A stretch of 7,862 nt of DNA. It comes from an uncultured Clostridia bacterium. GTDB taxonomy: Bacteria > Bacillota > Clostridia > Oscillospirales > Acutalibacteraceae. Shown one piece after another: positions 1 to 6,219 of the stretch. Position 1 is the stretch's first letter. Every line of letters starts with the position of its first letter. The stretch is taken from assembly GCA_946405475.1 (NCBI GenBank), contig CAMJHI010000096.1, forward strand, positions 1-7,862, in the 5' to 3' direction. The notes under the pieces were generated by a model. The model made no database searches. It was given only the letters and a program-made list of their open reading frames with translations, and was not told the origin of the DNA. Made by a program: the position numbers and the translations under genes.

Positions 1-33
1 TTCGGAAATCGCCTTGCGGCCGTTCCCGTTTGC

Positions 34-101
34 TGCAGGGGTGGGCTCTGCCCGCTCGGTGAGCGTCTTGCCCCTTGAGGCGAACACAGCCCGCCCCTGC
101 A
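34..101 (+). repeat. Long inverted repeat / possible structured RNA or dispersed repeat element
   Basis: The arms GCAGGGGTGGGCT (35-47) and AGCCCGCCCCTGC (88-100) pair over 13 positions, with an extra T34-A101 pair. Read as plus-strand RNA, the single mismatch is a U-G wobble (42 with 93). Read as minus-strand RNA it is a C-A clash, so the plus strand folds better. The 40 bases between the arms can form two more hairpins: CGCTC-GGT-GAGCG (53-65) and TTGCC/GGCGA (68-72 with 79-83). That would be a three-way junction. It matches no riboswitch or housekeeping RNA that I recognise. It could be a non-coding RNA, a 3' end structure of a gene to the left, or a dispersed palindromic repeat. Confidence 0.5.
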
Positions 102-383
102 AAAGATCTGCGCAGCGGCTCACGCCGCCGCCCGATCAGCCGCCGGCCAATCGGTTAAAACCACCGAAACCACAACATAGCCGCCGCCCCGGGCGGGCAA
201 CCGCATGATGTAGAATCGGAAATTTCCAAAGAAAAAATAAAATTTTTATTACGAACGTTCTCCGTCTCATTTGATTCTTGTTTGAAGTTAAAAAGCCGAA
301 AAGCGCTGCGTTATTTTGACATTTTTGTGATTTTTGTCGAATTGAAACAAAACACCATATTATCATATATTACTATCCATATC

Positions 384-412
384 ATACTATCACGTGCAGA
401 GCAATTCGTCAA
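384..412 (-). promoter_or_regulatory. Possible sigma-A type promoter firing leftward
   Basis: On the minus strand TTGACG (407-412, five of six matches to the -35 consensus) is followed after exactly 17 bases by TAGTAT (384-389, four of six matches to the -10 consensus). Transcription would start near 377 and run left off the window, giving a leader of more than 370 bases through the AT-rich and hairpin-rich DNA. No gene inside the window would use it. The match is moderate and the region is AT-rich, so chance is a real alternative. Confidence 0.35.
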
Positions 413-536
413 GGGTTCTTTGTAATATATTTTATCTGATCCAATTAATTCTTTTTCTGCCAACTGGCCTGTGCATTCTTTCTTTGGTCACGCAGTCTGT
501 CGCCGAACCGTTCCGGTCAGATTCTTCTTTGCCCTG

Positions 537-580
537 AAAAAACAAAAAAGCAGCCCGACTGCCTGTGCAATCGGGCTGCT
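537..580 (-). terminator. Strong intrinsic terminator of the sortase/LCP operon
   Basis: The element lies just downstream of the LCP stop codon. In minus-strand RNA a ten-pair stem (AGCAGCCCGA with UCGGGCUGCU) extends by four more pairs to a four-base ACAG loop, giving 14 pairs (549-562 with 567-580). A run of U residues broken by one G follows (537-548). There is no T-run on the plus strand, so it acts only on leftward transcripts and marks the end of the surface operon. Confidence 0.93.
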
Positions 581-598
581 GCTTGGATGACAAACCGG

Positions 599-1777
599 TC
601 AGATCACTTCGGTGTAGAAAATGCTCAAAATCATTTCAAACGCCGCCTCGGTGTCCACGGTGTATTCGGCATATTTTTCGCCGGCGGCCATGGTGCCGGG
701 CACGGTCACGGCGTTGAGCCCGCCGAAGCCCTTGGACAGCAGCGTGGTGGCCAGATAAGTGACCTTGCTCAGATCCACGTTGGTGGAGCAGTACCGCATG
801 GTCGTGTTGTAAAGGCGGGTGATGGTGCCGAAATCCTTTTTTACTGCGGATAGCGCGGTCTGCGCAAAGGCCTTGGCGTAGGTCACGTGGCGCTCGGAAC
901 GGCGCAAACTCGCGTTGACGTCGGTGCTTCTGGTACGCACAAAATTCATCGCCTCGCTGCCGTGCAGGGTAACGGCCCTGCCCTTTTCAAAGCCGGAAAT
1001 GGTTTCGTTGGGGATCACGGTCACGCCGCCGACCGAATCGTTGATGACGCCGACGCCGTCCATATCCAGCGAAATGTAGGAATTGATCGGCATGCCGAAC
1101 AGCACGCGTTCAATCGAAGCCACGGCGTTTTCACAGCTCGTTTTTTTGCCGTCGCCGTAGGCGTAAGCCATACAGAGCTGCTCATGCGTGGTGTTGACAA
1201 AGTTGCCCTTGACGGTGAACACGTTGACGTCACACATGGTGTCACGGGGAATGTTGATGGCGGTGACGGTACCCTTGGCGGTGTCGATGACCAGCACGAT
1301 GTTGGTGTCGGACTGACCCGCCGTGCCGGGCCGAGCCCCGACCATGAGCTCTTCTTTATCGACGCCCAGACAAGCGATGGACGTGATGTTTTCATTCAGG
1401 CGGTATGTGCGGCCTTTGTAGGTGATGGTTTTGCCGTCGCTCTCGGCCACGGAGCCGTCGATGGTGCTCACGTTCATGTCGTCGAAATTCATCAGGTCTT
1501 TTTTACCCTTGTTCTGCAGGATCAGAAACGTGGCCGCCAGCGCGGCGATGAGCAGCAGAAGCACCAGCAGAATGATGAGCACCACCCGCTTGGCCTTACC
1601 CTGTTTGCGCTGATTCTTTTTGTTTTTCATGATCATTTTCTCCAGTTCCTGCTTTGAGGGCGGCACATAGTTATCAATGGAATCCGTTTCACTGTACGGC
1701 TTGATGCGGTCAAGCTCGACCTCGTATTCCACGTCGGAATCATAAGGATTCTTACGGCTGTTCCTGGATCGGGACAT
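599..1777 (-). CDS. LytR-CpsA-Psr (LCP) family cell-wall ligase
   Basis: A membrane-anchored enzyme of the family that transfers glycopolymers from a polyprenyl-diphosphate carrier to peptidoglycan or, in some bacteria, to a surface protein. The 392 residues comprise a charged cytoplasmic tail (1-63), one transmembrane helix (about 64-87), a short linker, and the LCP domain (about 132-305). Family motifs seen are GVD at 138-140, SDT at 156-158 (D157), IPRDT at 176-180 (R178, D179), and the basic cluster RTRS at 281-284 with R292, R293 and R296. These Asp and Arg residues are the ones the family uses to hold the lipid phosphate and metal. The domain carries five cysteines (136, 182, 202, 215, 330). 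The start lies inside the end of the sortase gene (26-base overlap), with GGAG 12 bases before ATG, so translation is probably coupled. It is the last gene of the operon. The family is secure; the true acceptor is unknown. Confidence 0.93.
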   Translation of the reverse strand: MSRSRNSRKNPYDSDVEYEVELDRIKPYSETDSIDNYVPPSKQELEKMIMKNKKNQRKQGKAKRVVLIILLVLLLLIAALAATFLILQNKGKKDLMNFDDMNVSTIDGSVAESDGKTITYKGRTYRLNENITSIACLGVDKEELMVGARPGTAGQSDTNIVLVIDTAKGTVTAINIPRDTMCDVNVFTVKGNFVNTTHEQLCMAYAYGDGKKTSCENAVASIERVLFGMPINSYISLDMDGVGVINDSVGGVTVIPNETISGFEKGRAVTLHGSEAMNFVRTRSTDVNASLRRSERHVTYAKAFAQTALSAVKKDFGTITRLYNTTMRYCSTNVDLSKVTYLATTLLSKGFGGLNAVTVPGTMAAGEKYAEYTVDTEAAFEMILSIFYTEVI

Positions 1778-2618
1778 CGCTGATCAACACTCCGTTCACT
1801 AAATATCGGGACTTTTTGTCGTTGGCCATGCAGGTGCTCAGGATCACGATCTTGCTGTCCTTGTCGAGCGTGATGCCGTCGCGCACGTTGCGCAGGGTCG
1901 ACGCGGGGTTGAGAATGCCCTGCTGATATTCCGCCAGCACCGCGGGATTTGAAAAATCGAACGAGTTCATGATGTGGCGGTTATCGTATTTATAAGCGGA
2001 AACGATGCGGTAGGTCAGCACCCGGTCAATGGTGTAGATATAAAAATACTCATTCTTATTGAAAAAGTCGGGCTTTTCAAAATAATGCAGCGACGAAAAC
2101 ATGGTGGTGCTGCGCATGTTGTGGCCGTAAACCACCGTGATGGGATCAAGGAAATCTTTATAATTGCACGACTGCGTGTAGATCATGCCGGCAAAGAGAT
2201 AGCGGCGGTAGATGTTGCGGTGCAGATAGTAGTTGTCGTCCACGGCGCTCTGCGCGATCGGGTAATCGACGTAAGTGCCGGGGATGCGCAGCCACGCGTA
2301 AACGTCGGGGTTGATGGCGCGCAGCTTTTGCAGGTTGATGGGGCTGTAGCCGTTGCCCTGCTGTTGAGCCGCGCCCGTCGCCGGTTCGGCGGCCGACCGG
2401 GTCGCCAGCTCGTTCACCTCGCCGTAGGCCTCCTCGGCGGATCGGTTCGTGACGACCGTAAAGCCGATGTAGCCGATGCTGCCGCAGCACACGAGCAGCA
2501 GCACAAGCAGCAGGATCACGGCGACCTTGCCCTTTTTTCTTTTCTTTTTCACCCTGACCGCGGCGCCGGTTTCGGCCGGTTCGTCGGCAGGGATCGTGTT
2601 GTCGTTGTTACGGTTCAT
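1752..2618 (-). CDS. srtB: Class B sortase
   Basis: A membrane-bound cysteine transpeptidase that cuts a surface protein at its C-terminal sorting motif and joins it to the cell wall. The 288 residues begin with a basic cytoplasmic tail (KKKRKKGK, 24-31), then one transmembrane helix (about 32-53), a linker, and the sortase domain from about residue 95. The class B pattern is clear: INPDVYAWL (102-110), VDYPI (117-121), and YGHNM (164-168) with catalytic His166. The nucleophile is Cys263 in STC, and Arg271 follows in SRYLV. The start is well supported by GGAAGG at 2625-2630. The upstream neighbour at 2728-3183 encodes a protein with a sorting signal and is the likely substrate; the downstream LCP gene overlaps this one. 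No good promoter is visible directly upstream, so expression probably depends on read-through of the hairpin at 2670-2703. Confidence 0.95.
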   Translation of the reverse strand: MNRNNDNTIPADEPAETGAAVRVKKKRKKGKVAVILLLVLLLVCCGSIGYIGFTVVTNRSAEEAYGEVNELATRSAAEPATGAAQQQGNGYSPINLQKLRAINPDVYAWLRIPGTYVDYPIAQSAVDDNYYLHRNIYRRYLFAGMIYTQSCNYKDFLDPITVVYGHNMRSTTMFSSLHYFEKPDFFNKNEYFYIYTIDRVLTYRIVSAYKYDNRHIMNSFDFSNPAVLAEYQQGILNPASTLRNVRDGITLDKDSKIVILSTCMANDKKSRYLVNGVLISDVPIQEQP

Positions 2619-2669
2619 GCTGTTCCTTCCTTTTCGGAAACGCTGATGGGGCGGGTCACTCTAAAACTT

Positions 2670-2703
2670 AAGCCCCGAATCCGTAAAGAAACGGGGCTTT
2701 TTT
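2670..2703. terminator. Hairpin terminator between surface protein and sortase genes, weak in the gene direction
   Basis: AAGCCCCG (2670-2677) and CGGGGCTT (2692-2699) form an eight-pair stem with a 14-base loop. On the plus strand six T residues follow (2698-2703), an ideal terminator tail, but no plus-strand gene is present. In the minus-strand transcript of the real genes the tail is UUAAGUUUU, which is poorer. It probably acts as a partial terminator after the small surface-protein gene, letting some transcripts continue into the sortase. Confidence 0.7.
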
Positions 2704-2727
2704 ACTATTGAAGGTGGGGAAAAAGGA

Positions 2728-3183
2728 TCAGTCCTCTTTCTTTTTGCTGAGCAGGACGCCGGCGCCGCACAGGGAAGCGACAGCAACGACAGCTGCCACA
2801 GCGGTGCTCACCGTGCCGCCGCCGAAGCCGGTGCCGGGGGCGGAGGGGTTACGGTCGGGCTTTGCGGTGGGTCTGTTGCCGTATTTGTCGGTACCGTTTT
2901 TATCGGTGCCGTTGATGTCAGTGCCATTGATGTCGGTGCCGTTCTTGTCAGTGCCGTTCTGATCCGTGCTCGGCGCGGGGCTGGTGCTGGGGGCAGTGCT
3001 GCCGCCGGGCTTGGTGGTGGGCGTGACAATCGGCGCCGTAGTGGTGGGTCTGGGCGGGCGCGTCGGGGACGTGGTGGTATTGTCCTCAATAATGGGCGAT
3101 ACCGGGCTGATCAATGCGGAGACGACCGTCGCCGTGGTGAACATGAAGACGACCACAAGCAGAGCCGCTAATACTTTTTTCAT
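2728..3183 (-). CDS. Small Thr/Pro-rich cell-wall-anchored protein with NGTD repeats
   Basis: A secreted surface protein of unknown function, 151 residues. It has a signal peptide (1-23, likely cut after VSA), then a low-complexity stalk in which 28 of 38 residues (36-73) are Thr, Pro or Ser. Five exact pentapeptide repeats of the form xNGTD follow (75-99). The C-terminus is a textbook sorting signal: APGTG (115-119), a glycine-rich link, a hydrophobic stretch (about 124-145) and the tail SKKKED. The anchored product would be only about 95 residues with no visible globular domain, suggesting a spacer, coat or glycan carrier. The motif fits the xPxTG signals used by class B sortases of Clostridia, and such a sortase is the next gene. 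The start is supported by GAAAGGA 13 bases upstream and by a consensus promoter. I recognise no named family. Confidence 0.88.
   Translation of the reverse strand: MKKVLAALLVVVFMFTTATVVSALISPVSPIIEDNTTTSPTRPPRPTTTAPIVTPTTKPGGSTAPSTSPAPSTDQNGTDKNGTDINGTDINGTDKNGTDKYGNRPTAKPDRNPSAPGTGFGGGTVSTAVAAVVAVASLCGAGVLLSKKKED
2887..2961 (-). repeat. Five tandem 15-bp repeats encoding xNGTD
   Basis: Five in-frame units of exactly 15 bases follow one another without gaps (plus strand pattern GTCGGTGCCGTTGAT with a few changes). Each encodes one variable residue (Lys, Ile or Gln) followed by Asn-Gly-Thr-Asp. Most differences are silent third-base changes (ACC/ACT, GAC/GAT) or fall in the variable codon. 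This suggests selection on the peptide, or decay after an old duplication. Copy number can change by slippage without breaking the frame. Confidence 0.95.
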
Positions 3184-3248
3184 GGAAAAACACCGTTCCT
3201 TTCACATCTCAAACGAGAATTGGACAAATTTTTTCTAATACATCGGGT

Positions 3249-3277
3249 ATTATAGCACAGGCCTTCCGGCTTGTCAA
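3249..3277 (-). promoter_or_regulatory. Perfect consensus sigma-A promoter of the surface operon
   Basis: On the minus strand TTGACA (3272-3277), a spacer of exactly 17 bases, and TATAAT (3249-3254) match the housekeeping consensus at every position. Transcription would start near 3242, giving a leader of about 58 bases before the ATG at 3183. No clear operator palindrome or riboswitch is seen in the leader. It lies just after the ABC permease stop, so the surface operon has its own strong, apparently constitutive start. Confidence 0.93.
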
Positions 3278-3305
3278 CGGTTAATTTTTCCTCTTTGAAA
3301 AGAAA

Positions 3306-4913
3306 TTATACGTTGATCGCGCGGATTTTCTTTTCCGCGTTCTTCATCAAACTGCGCCAGCACAGCGCGCAGGACAGCGCCAGCACGGCCGCCAGCGCCG
3401 CGACCACGAACGGATAGACCGCCGAAAGCGCCATGACCAGGATCGCCGGCACGATGCTCAGCGGCATCAGCCCGATCGTTGTGATGAAGGTCGGAGCGCT
3501 TTGCTTGACGGGGGTGACCTCCGATTTCCAGTCCATCATCGGGTAGCGCAGGTTCGCCATCAGCCCCAGCAGGGCGGAAAGCACGGCGTAAAGCTGCGGC
3601 AGCACGACGGCGGCGCAAACCTCCAACGCCCTCATGCGGAACGCGGCGGCCAGCGCGACGGCGCAAAGCAGCGAAAGCGGCGACGTCACGGTGAGGTTGA
3701 CCGCGAGCTTGGCGCGCAGCAGATCCTTTGCGTCGATCGGCAGCGAGCGCAGCAGCGCAAAGTTGCGCCCCTCCAGCGAAACGGAGCAGGCGGTGGTGGC
3801 GCTCATGCAGATGAAAAAGCTCAGCAGGAACGGTACGCCGCGCGCAAGCAGCAGAGTGCGCTCGTCAAACGCCTCAAGGATGCGGGCGCGGAAAACGACG
3901 GCGGCGATCGAGGACAGCGCCGCCATGATCATACCGATGCCGAAGTTCATGAAATAAATGTTTGAGGTAAAAAAGCGCTTGAGCTCCTTGCGGTAAAGTG
4001 CCTTGAACGGGCTGCCGTTTTTGTCGGCCGAAAGCTTATAGCTGCGCCCGGATTTTTTCGCGCCCACAAAGCCGACCAGCTGCTTGAACCGGCTGCCGAC
4101 CACCGTGCAGAACAGCGCGAAAACGGCCAGCGAAACGCCGACGAACAGCAGGAATTTGACGACGCTGCCGTCGCAGAAGGCGTCGGCCACCCATTGCAGC
4201 GGCGGGTATATTTTTACAGCGATGCCGCATACTTTTTCAAACATTTGAGCCATCCGTTCCGGCGAGCCGCTGGAAATCGAAAAGGACGACGCCATGATGG
4301 CCACAAAAAACAGCACCGAAAGCAAATTCCGCAGCAGGCTGCTGCGGCCGAATCTGGCGGTGAGGATCTCGATGAGCGTGCCGATCAGGCTGCCGAGCAC
4401 GCAGGGCAACAGCGGCACGATAAAAAAGAGAACGACAAACAGAAGAATACCGGACACGGGCGGGTGGAAATTGACGGTGTAGACCACGCCCATGGGGATC
4501 AGCAGCGCCGCGGTGTAAAAGAAATCCATGGCGTAAAGCACCAGGATACGGCTGGCGATGATGCTCGAGCTTTTGACCGGCAGCGACAGGAGCATGTCGG
4601 TGTCGCCCTCGCCGAACAGGGTCGATGAAGCCTTTAACAGCGTGGAAATCAGCACCACCATGCTGCATGTGAAGCCCATGAACAGCGGCAGCGTTTTGGG
4701 GGACGCCGCGCCCTCGCCCACGGCGGACATGGCGATCATGATGCTGTACTGCGTGGAAAAATACAGCATGGCGAGCGCGGAGATCACCGCCATGTAGACA
4801 AACCCGCGCGGCTTTCTTTTGCCGCCGGAGGCTTTGACTTTTTTGGTTTGGTTCGCACCGAAAAAGCCCAGGAGCTGCACGCGGAACAGCAGAAAAATCT
4901 CGTTAAGCTTCAT
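3306..4913 (-). CDS. ABC transporter permease, about 12 membrane helices
   Basis: The membrane part of an ABC transporter, paired with the ATPase gene just upstream. It has 535 residues, with hydrophobic segments near 37-62, 76-94, 118-145, 153-180, 197-214, 252-272, 319-341, 357-376, 403-425, 432-453, 477-497 and 499-518. The two halves are separated by a polar cytoplasmic stretch (about 276-318). A similar motif occurs in each half, EGDTDMLLSLPV (102-113) and EGRNFALLRSLPI (381-393), which suggests an old internal duplication. There is no large outer loop and no FtsX-type domain, so it fits ABC-2-like exporters of the EcsB kind in general architecture. The start overlaps the ATPase stop by 11 bases, implying translational coupling. 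The substrate cannot be deduced; lipid, peptide or bacteriocin export are all possible. Confidence 0.85.
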   Translation of the reverse strand: MKLNEIFLLFRVQLLGFFGANQTKKVKASGGKRKPRGFVYMAVISALAMLYFSTQYSIMIAMSAVGEGAASPKTLPLFMGFTCSMVVLISTLLKASSTLFGEGDTDMLLSLPVKSSSIIASRILVLYAMDFFYTAALLIPMGVVYTVNFHPPVSGILLFVVLFFIVPLLPCVLGSLIGTLIEILTARFGRSSLLRNLLSVLFFVAIMASSFSISSGSPERMAQMFEKVCGIAVKIYPPLQWVADAFCDGSVVKFLLFVGVSLAVFALFCTVVGSRFKQLVGFVGAKKSGRSYKLSADKNGSPFKALYRKELKRFFTSNIYFMNFGIGMIMAALSSIAAVVFRARILEAFDERTLLLARGVPFLLSFFICMSATTACSVSLEGRNFALLRSLPIDAKDLLRAKLAVNLTVTSPLSLLCAVALAAAFRMRALEVCAAVVLPQLYAVLSALLGLMANLRYPMMDWKSEVTPVKQSAPTFITTIGLMPLSIVPAILVMALSAVYPFVVAALAAVLALSCALCWRSLMKNAEKKIRAINV

Positions 4914-5625
4914 GGTCGTTTTCCGTAACCTCCATGAACATTTCTTCCAGGCTCGCGCTCCCCTTCACGTCTTCCATGGTGCCGCTGGCCATGAGCTTGC
5001 CGTGCTTGATGATGGCGACCTTGTTGCACAGCTTTTCGGCCACCTCCAGCACATGAGTGGAAAAAAATACAGCGCAGCCCTCGGCGCAGCGTTCCGCCAT
5101 GATGCCCTTGAGCAGGTGGGTCGCCTTGGGATCGAGCCCCACGAACGGCTCGTCGAGCAGCCACAGCTTCGGGTCGTGGATAAGCGCGGAAATGATGGCC
5201 AGCTTCTGCTTCATGCCGTGGGAATAGGACGAGATCACGTCGCCCAGATTGCCCTTGATCTCGAACAGCTCGGCGTATTTGGTGATGCGCTCGTTGCGCT
5301 GCACGGGGGGAATGCGGAAAATATCGGAAATGAAATTCAGATACTGCACGCCCGTCAGGTGCTCGTAAATATCGGGGTTGTCGGGGATGTAGGCGATCTT
5401 CTTTTTGCACGCCACGGGATCCTCCCGCACGGAAACGCCGTCGATGAGGATCTCGCCCTCGTTGAAATCGAGGATGCCGGCGCAGGCCTTGAGCGTGGTG
5501 GTTTTGCCGGCGCCGTTGTGGCCGATGAAGGCGTAAATGTCGCCGGGCTCCACGTGGAGCGTCAGATCGTCAACGGCTTTGACGCCGCCGGCGTAGGTTT
5601 TGGAAAAGCTGTTGATTTTCAGCAT
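4903..5625 (-). CDS. ABC transporter ATP-binding protein (EcsA-like)
   Basis: The cytoplasmic motor subunit that hydrolyses ATP to drive the permease encoded next. It has 240 residues, a normal length for a single nucleotide-binding domain. Walker A is GHNGAGKT (35-42), the signature is YSHGMKQ (134-140) in place of the usual LSGGQ, Walker B is LWLLDEP (154-160) with catalytic Glu159, and the switch histidine is His191 in STHVLE. The region YIPDNPDIYEHLT (79-91) replaces the classic Q-loop glutamine with a Pro-Asp form, as in EcsA-type and multidrug export ATPases. The start is supported by AGAGGAGAG about eight bases before ATG. The 49 bases to the dCMP deaminase stop hold no terminator, so the two may be co-transcribed. 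Family assignment is firm; substrate is unknown. Confidence 0.95.
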   Translation of the reverse strand: MLKINSFSKTYAGGVKAVDDLTLHVEPGDIYAFIGHNGAGKTTTLKACAGILDFNEGEILIDGVSVREDPVACKKKIAYIPDNPDIYEHLTGVQYLNFISDIFRIPPVQRNERITKYAELFEIKGNLGDVISSYSHGMKQKLAIISALIHDPKLWLLDEPFVGLDPKATHLLKGIMAERCAEGCAVFFSTHVLEVAEKLCNKVAIIKHGKLMASGTMEDVKGSASLEEMFMEVTENDHEA

Positions 5626-5674
5626 AGGGATCTCTCCTCTTTACAAAAGCGCTGATGCTCGTTCTTTTGCAGAC

Positions 5675-6172
5675 TCAGACAAGTTCTTCGTCAAAATGGA
5701 TGGTCAGGCTGCTGTGCGCGAGCGTGACCTTGCGCAGCTTCACGCCGGCGGCGGTGAGCATGCGCTTGGAGGCGCGGGTGCCGGGCGTGTCGGCGTATTT
5801 GTCAGACAGATAGACCACCTCGGCAATACCCGCCTGAATGATCGCCTTGGCGCATTCGTTGCAGGGGAACAGCGCCACGTAGATCTTGCTGCCCTTGAGC
5901 GAGCCGCCCGCGTGGTTGAGGATGGCGTTGAGTTCGGCATGGCAGACGTAGGCGTATTTGGTGTCGTACAATTCGCCCGTGCGATCCCACGGAAAATCCT
6001 CGTCGCTGCAGCCCAACGGAAACCCGTTATAGCCCACGGACAGAATTTTGTTGTCGTTGTTCACGATGCAGGCGCCGACCTGCGTGTTCGGGTCCTTGCT
6101 GCGCTGGGCGGAAAGCAGGGCGATGCCCATGAAATATTCGTCCCAGCTGATGTAATCCGTGCGTTTCGGCAT
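5675..6172 (-). CDS. dCMP deaminase (DCTD-type, zinc-dependent)
   Basis: Converts dCMP to dUMP in the cytoplasm, feeding thymidylate synthesis. The 165 residues cover the full family length. Zinc is held by His78 in CHAELNA and by Cys104 and Cys107 in PCNEC; Glu80 is the proton shuttle. SKDPNTQVGA (25-34), GYNGFPLGCSDE (47-58) and SDKYADT (123-129) line up, from memory, closely with the human enzyme DCTD, more so than with Bacillus ComEB. The GYNG and GCSD segments belong to the region where DCTD-type enzymes sense dCTP and dTTP, so allosteric control is plausible. The start is clear: GGGGAGG eight bases before ATG. It follows the phosphonate gene by 47 bases and precedes the ABC ATPase by 49, with no obvious functional tie to either. 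Confidence 0.95.
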   Translation of the reverse strand: MPKRTDYISWDEYFMGIALLSAQRSKDPNTQVGACIVNNDNKILSVGYNGFPLGCSDEDFPWDRTGELYDTKYAYVCHAELNAILNHAGGSLKGSKIYVALFPCNECAKAIIQAGIAEVVYLSDKYADTPGTRASKRMLTAAGVKLRKVTLAHSSLTIHFDEELV

Positions 6173-6219
6173 GGCAAAAGCCTCCCCTGTTTATTCAAAT
6201 AAATCATTTAGGAACGATC

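Larger units (their letters stand above)
1..536. other. Gene-free region: GC-rich hairpin block then AT-rich DNA
   Basis: No convincing protein gene is visible here. Bases 1-205 are GC-rich and dense in inverted repeats. Besides the long one at 34-101 there is GCGGC-TCAC-GCCGC at 115-128, a CCGAT/ATCGG stem at 132-154, and CCGCC/GGCGG at 184-196. Bases 205-480 turn abruptly AT-rich and contain small palindromes (GGAAATTTCC at 218-227, GAACGTTC at 253-260) and a possible leftward promoter at 384-412. The short open frames (14-208 plus, 136-366 minus) lack a clear ribosome binding site and resemble no family I know. I infer an intergenic region holding a structured or repeated element, plus control DNA for a gene to the left of the window. 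Confidence 0.7.

Noticed and set aside
14..208. Short plus-strand frame of 64 residues
   Set aside because: It needs a non-ATG start without a ribosome binding site, and its Pro/Arg-rich sequence only reflects the GC-rich hairpin block.
253..260. GAACGTTC palindrome as a LexA/SOS box
   Set aside because: The Gram-positive SOS box has GAAC and GTTC separated by four bases; here they touch, and no SOS gene is near.
136..366. Minus-strand frame of 76 residues in the AT-rich region
   Set aside because: No ribosome binding site, no recognisable domain, and it runs through both very AT-rich and very GC-rich DNA.
513..604. Ten-base direct repeat CCGGTCAGAT at 513-522 and 595-604 flanking the terminator, as a target-site duplication
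   Set aside because: One copy includes the LCP stop codon, and only the terminator lies between them, with no mobile element; likely chance.
1974..2711. Long plus-strand open frame opposite the sortase gene
   Set aside because: It is a shadow of the sortase gene in GC-rich DNA: biased His/Gly/Val composition, no ribosome binding site, no family resemblance. The same holds for the plus-strand frames at 887-1657 and 4819-5655.
2887..2961. Tandem repeats as a CRISPR array
   Set aside because: Units are 15 bases, contiguous with no spacers, and in frame inside a protein gene.
6190..6203. TTTATT-CA-AATAAA palindrome between the phosphonate and dCMP deaminase genes as a terminator
   Set aside because: The stem is only six A-T pairs with a two-base loop and no U-run, so it is too weak.
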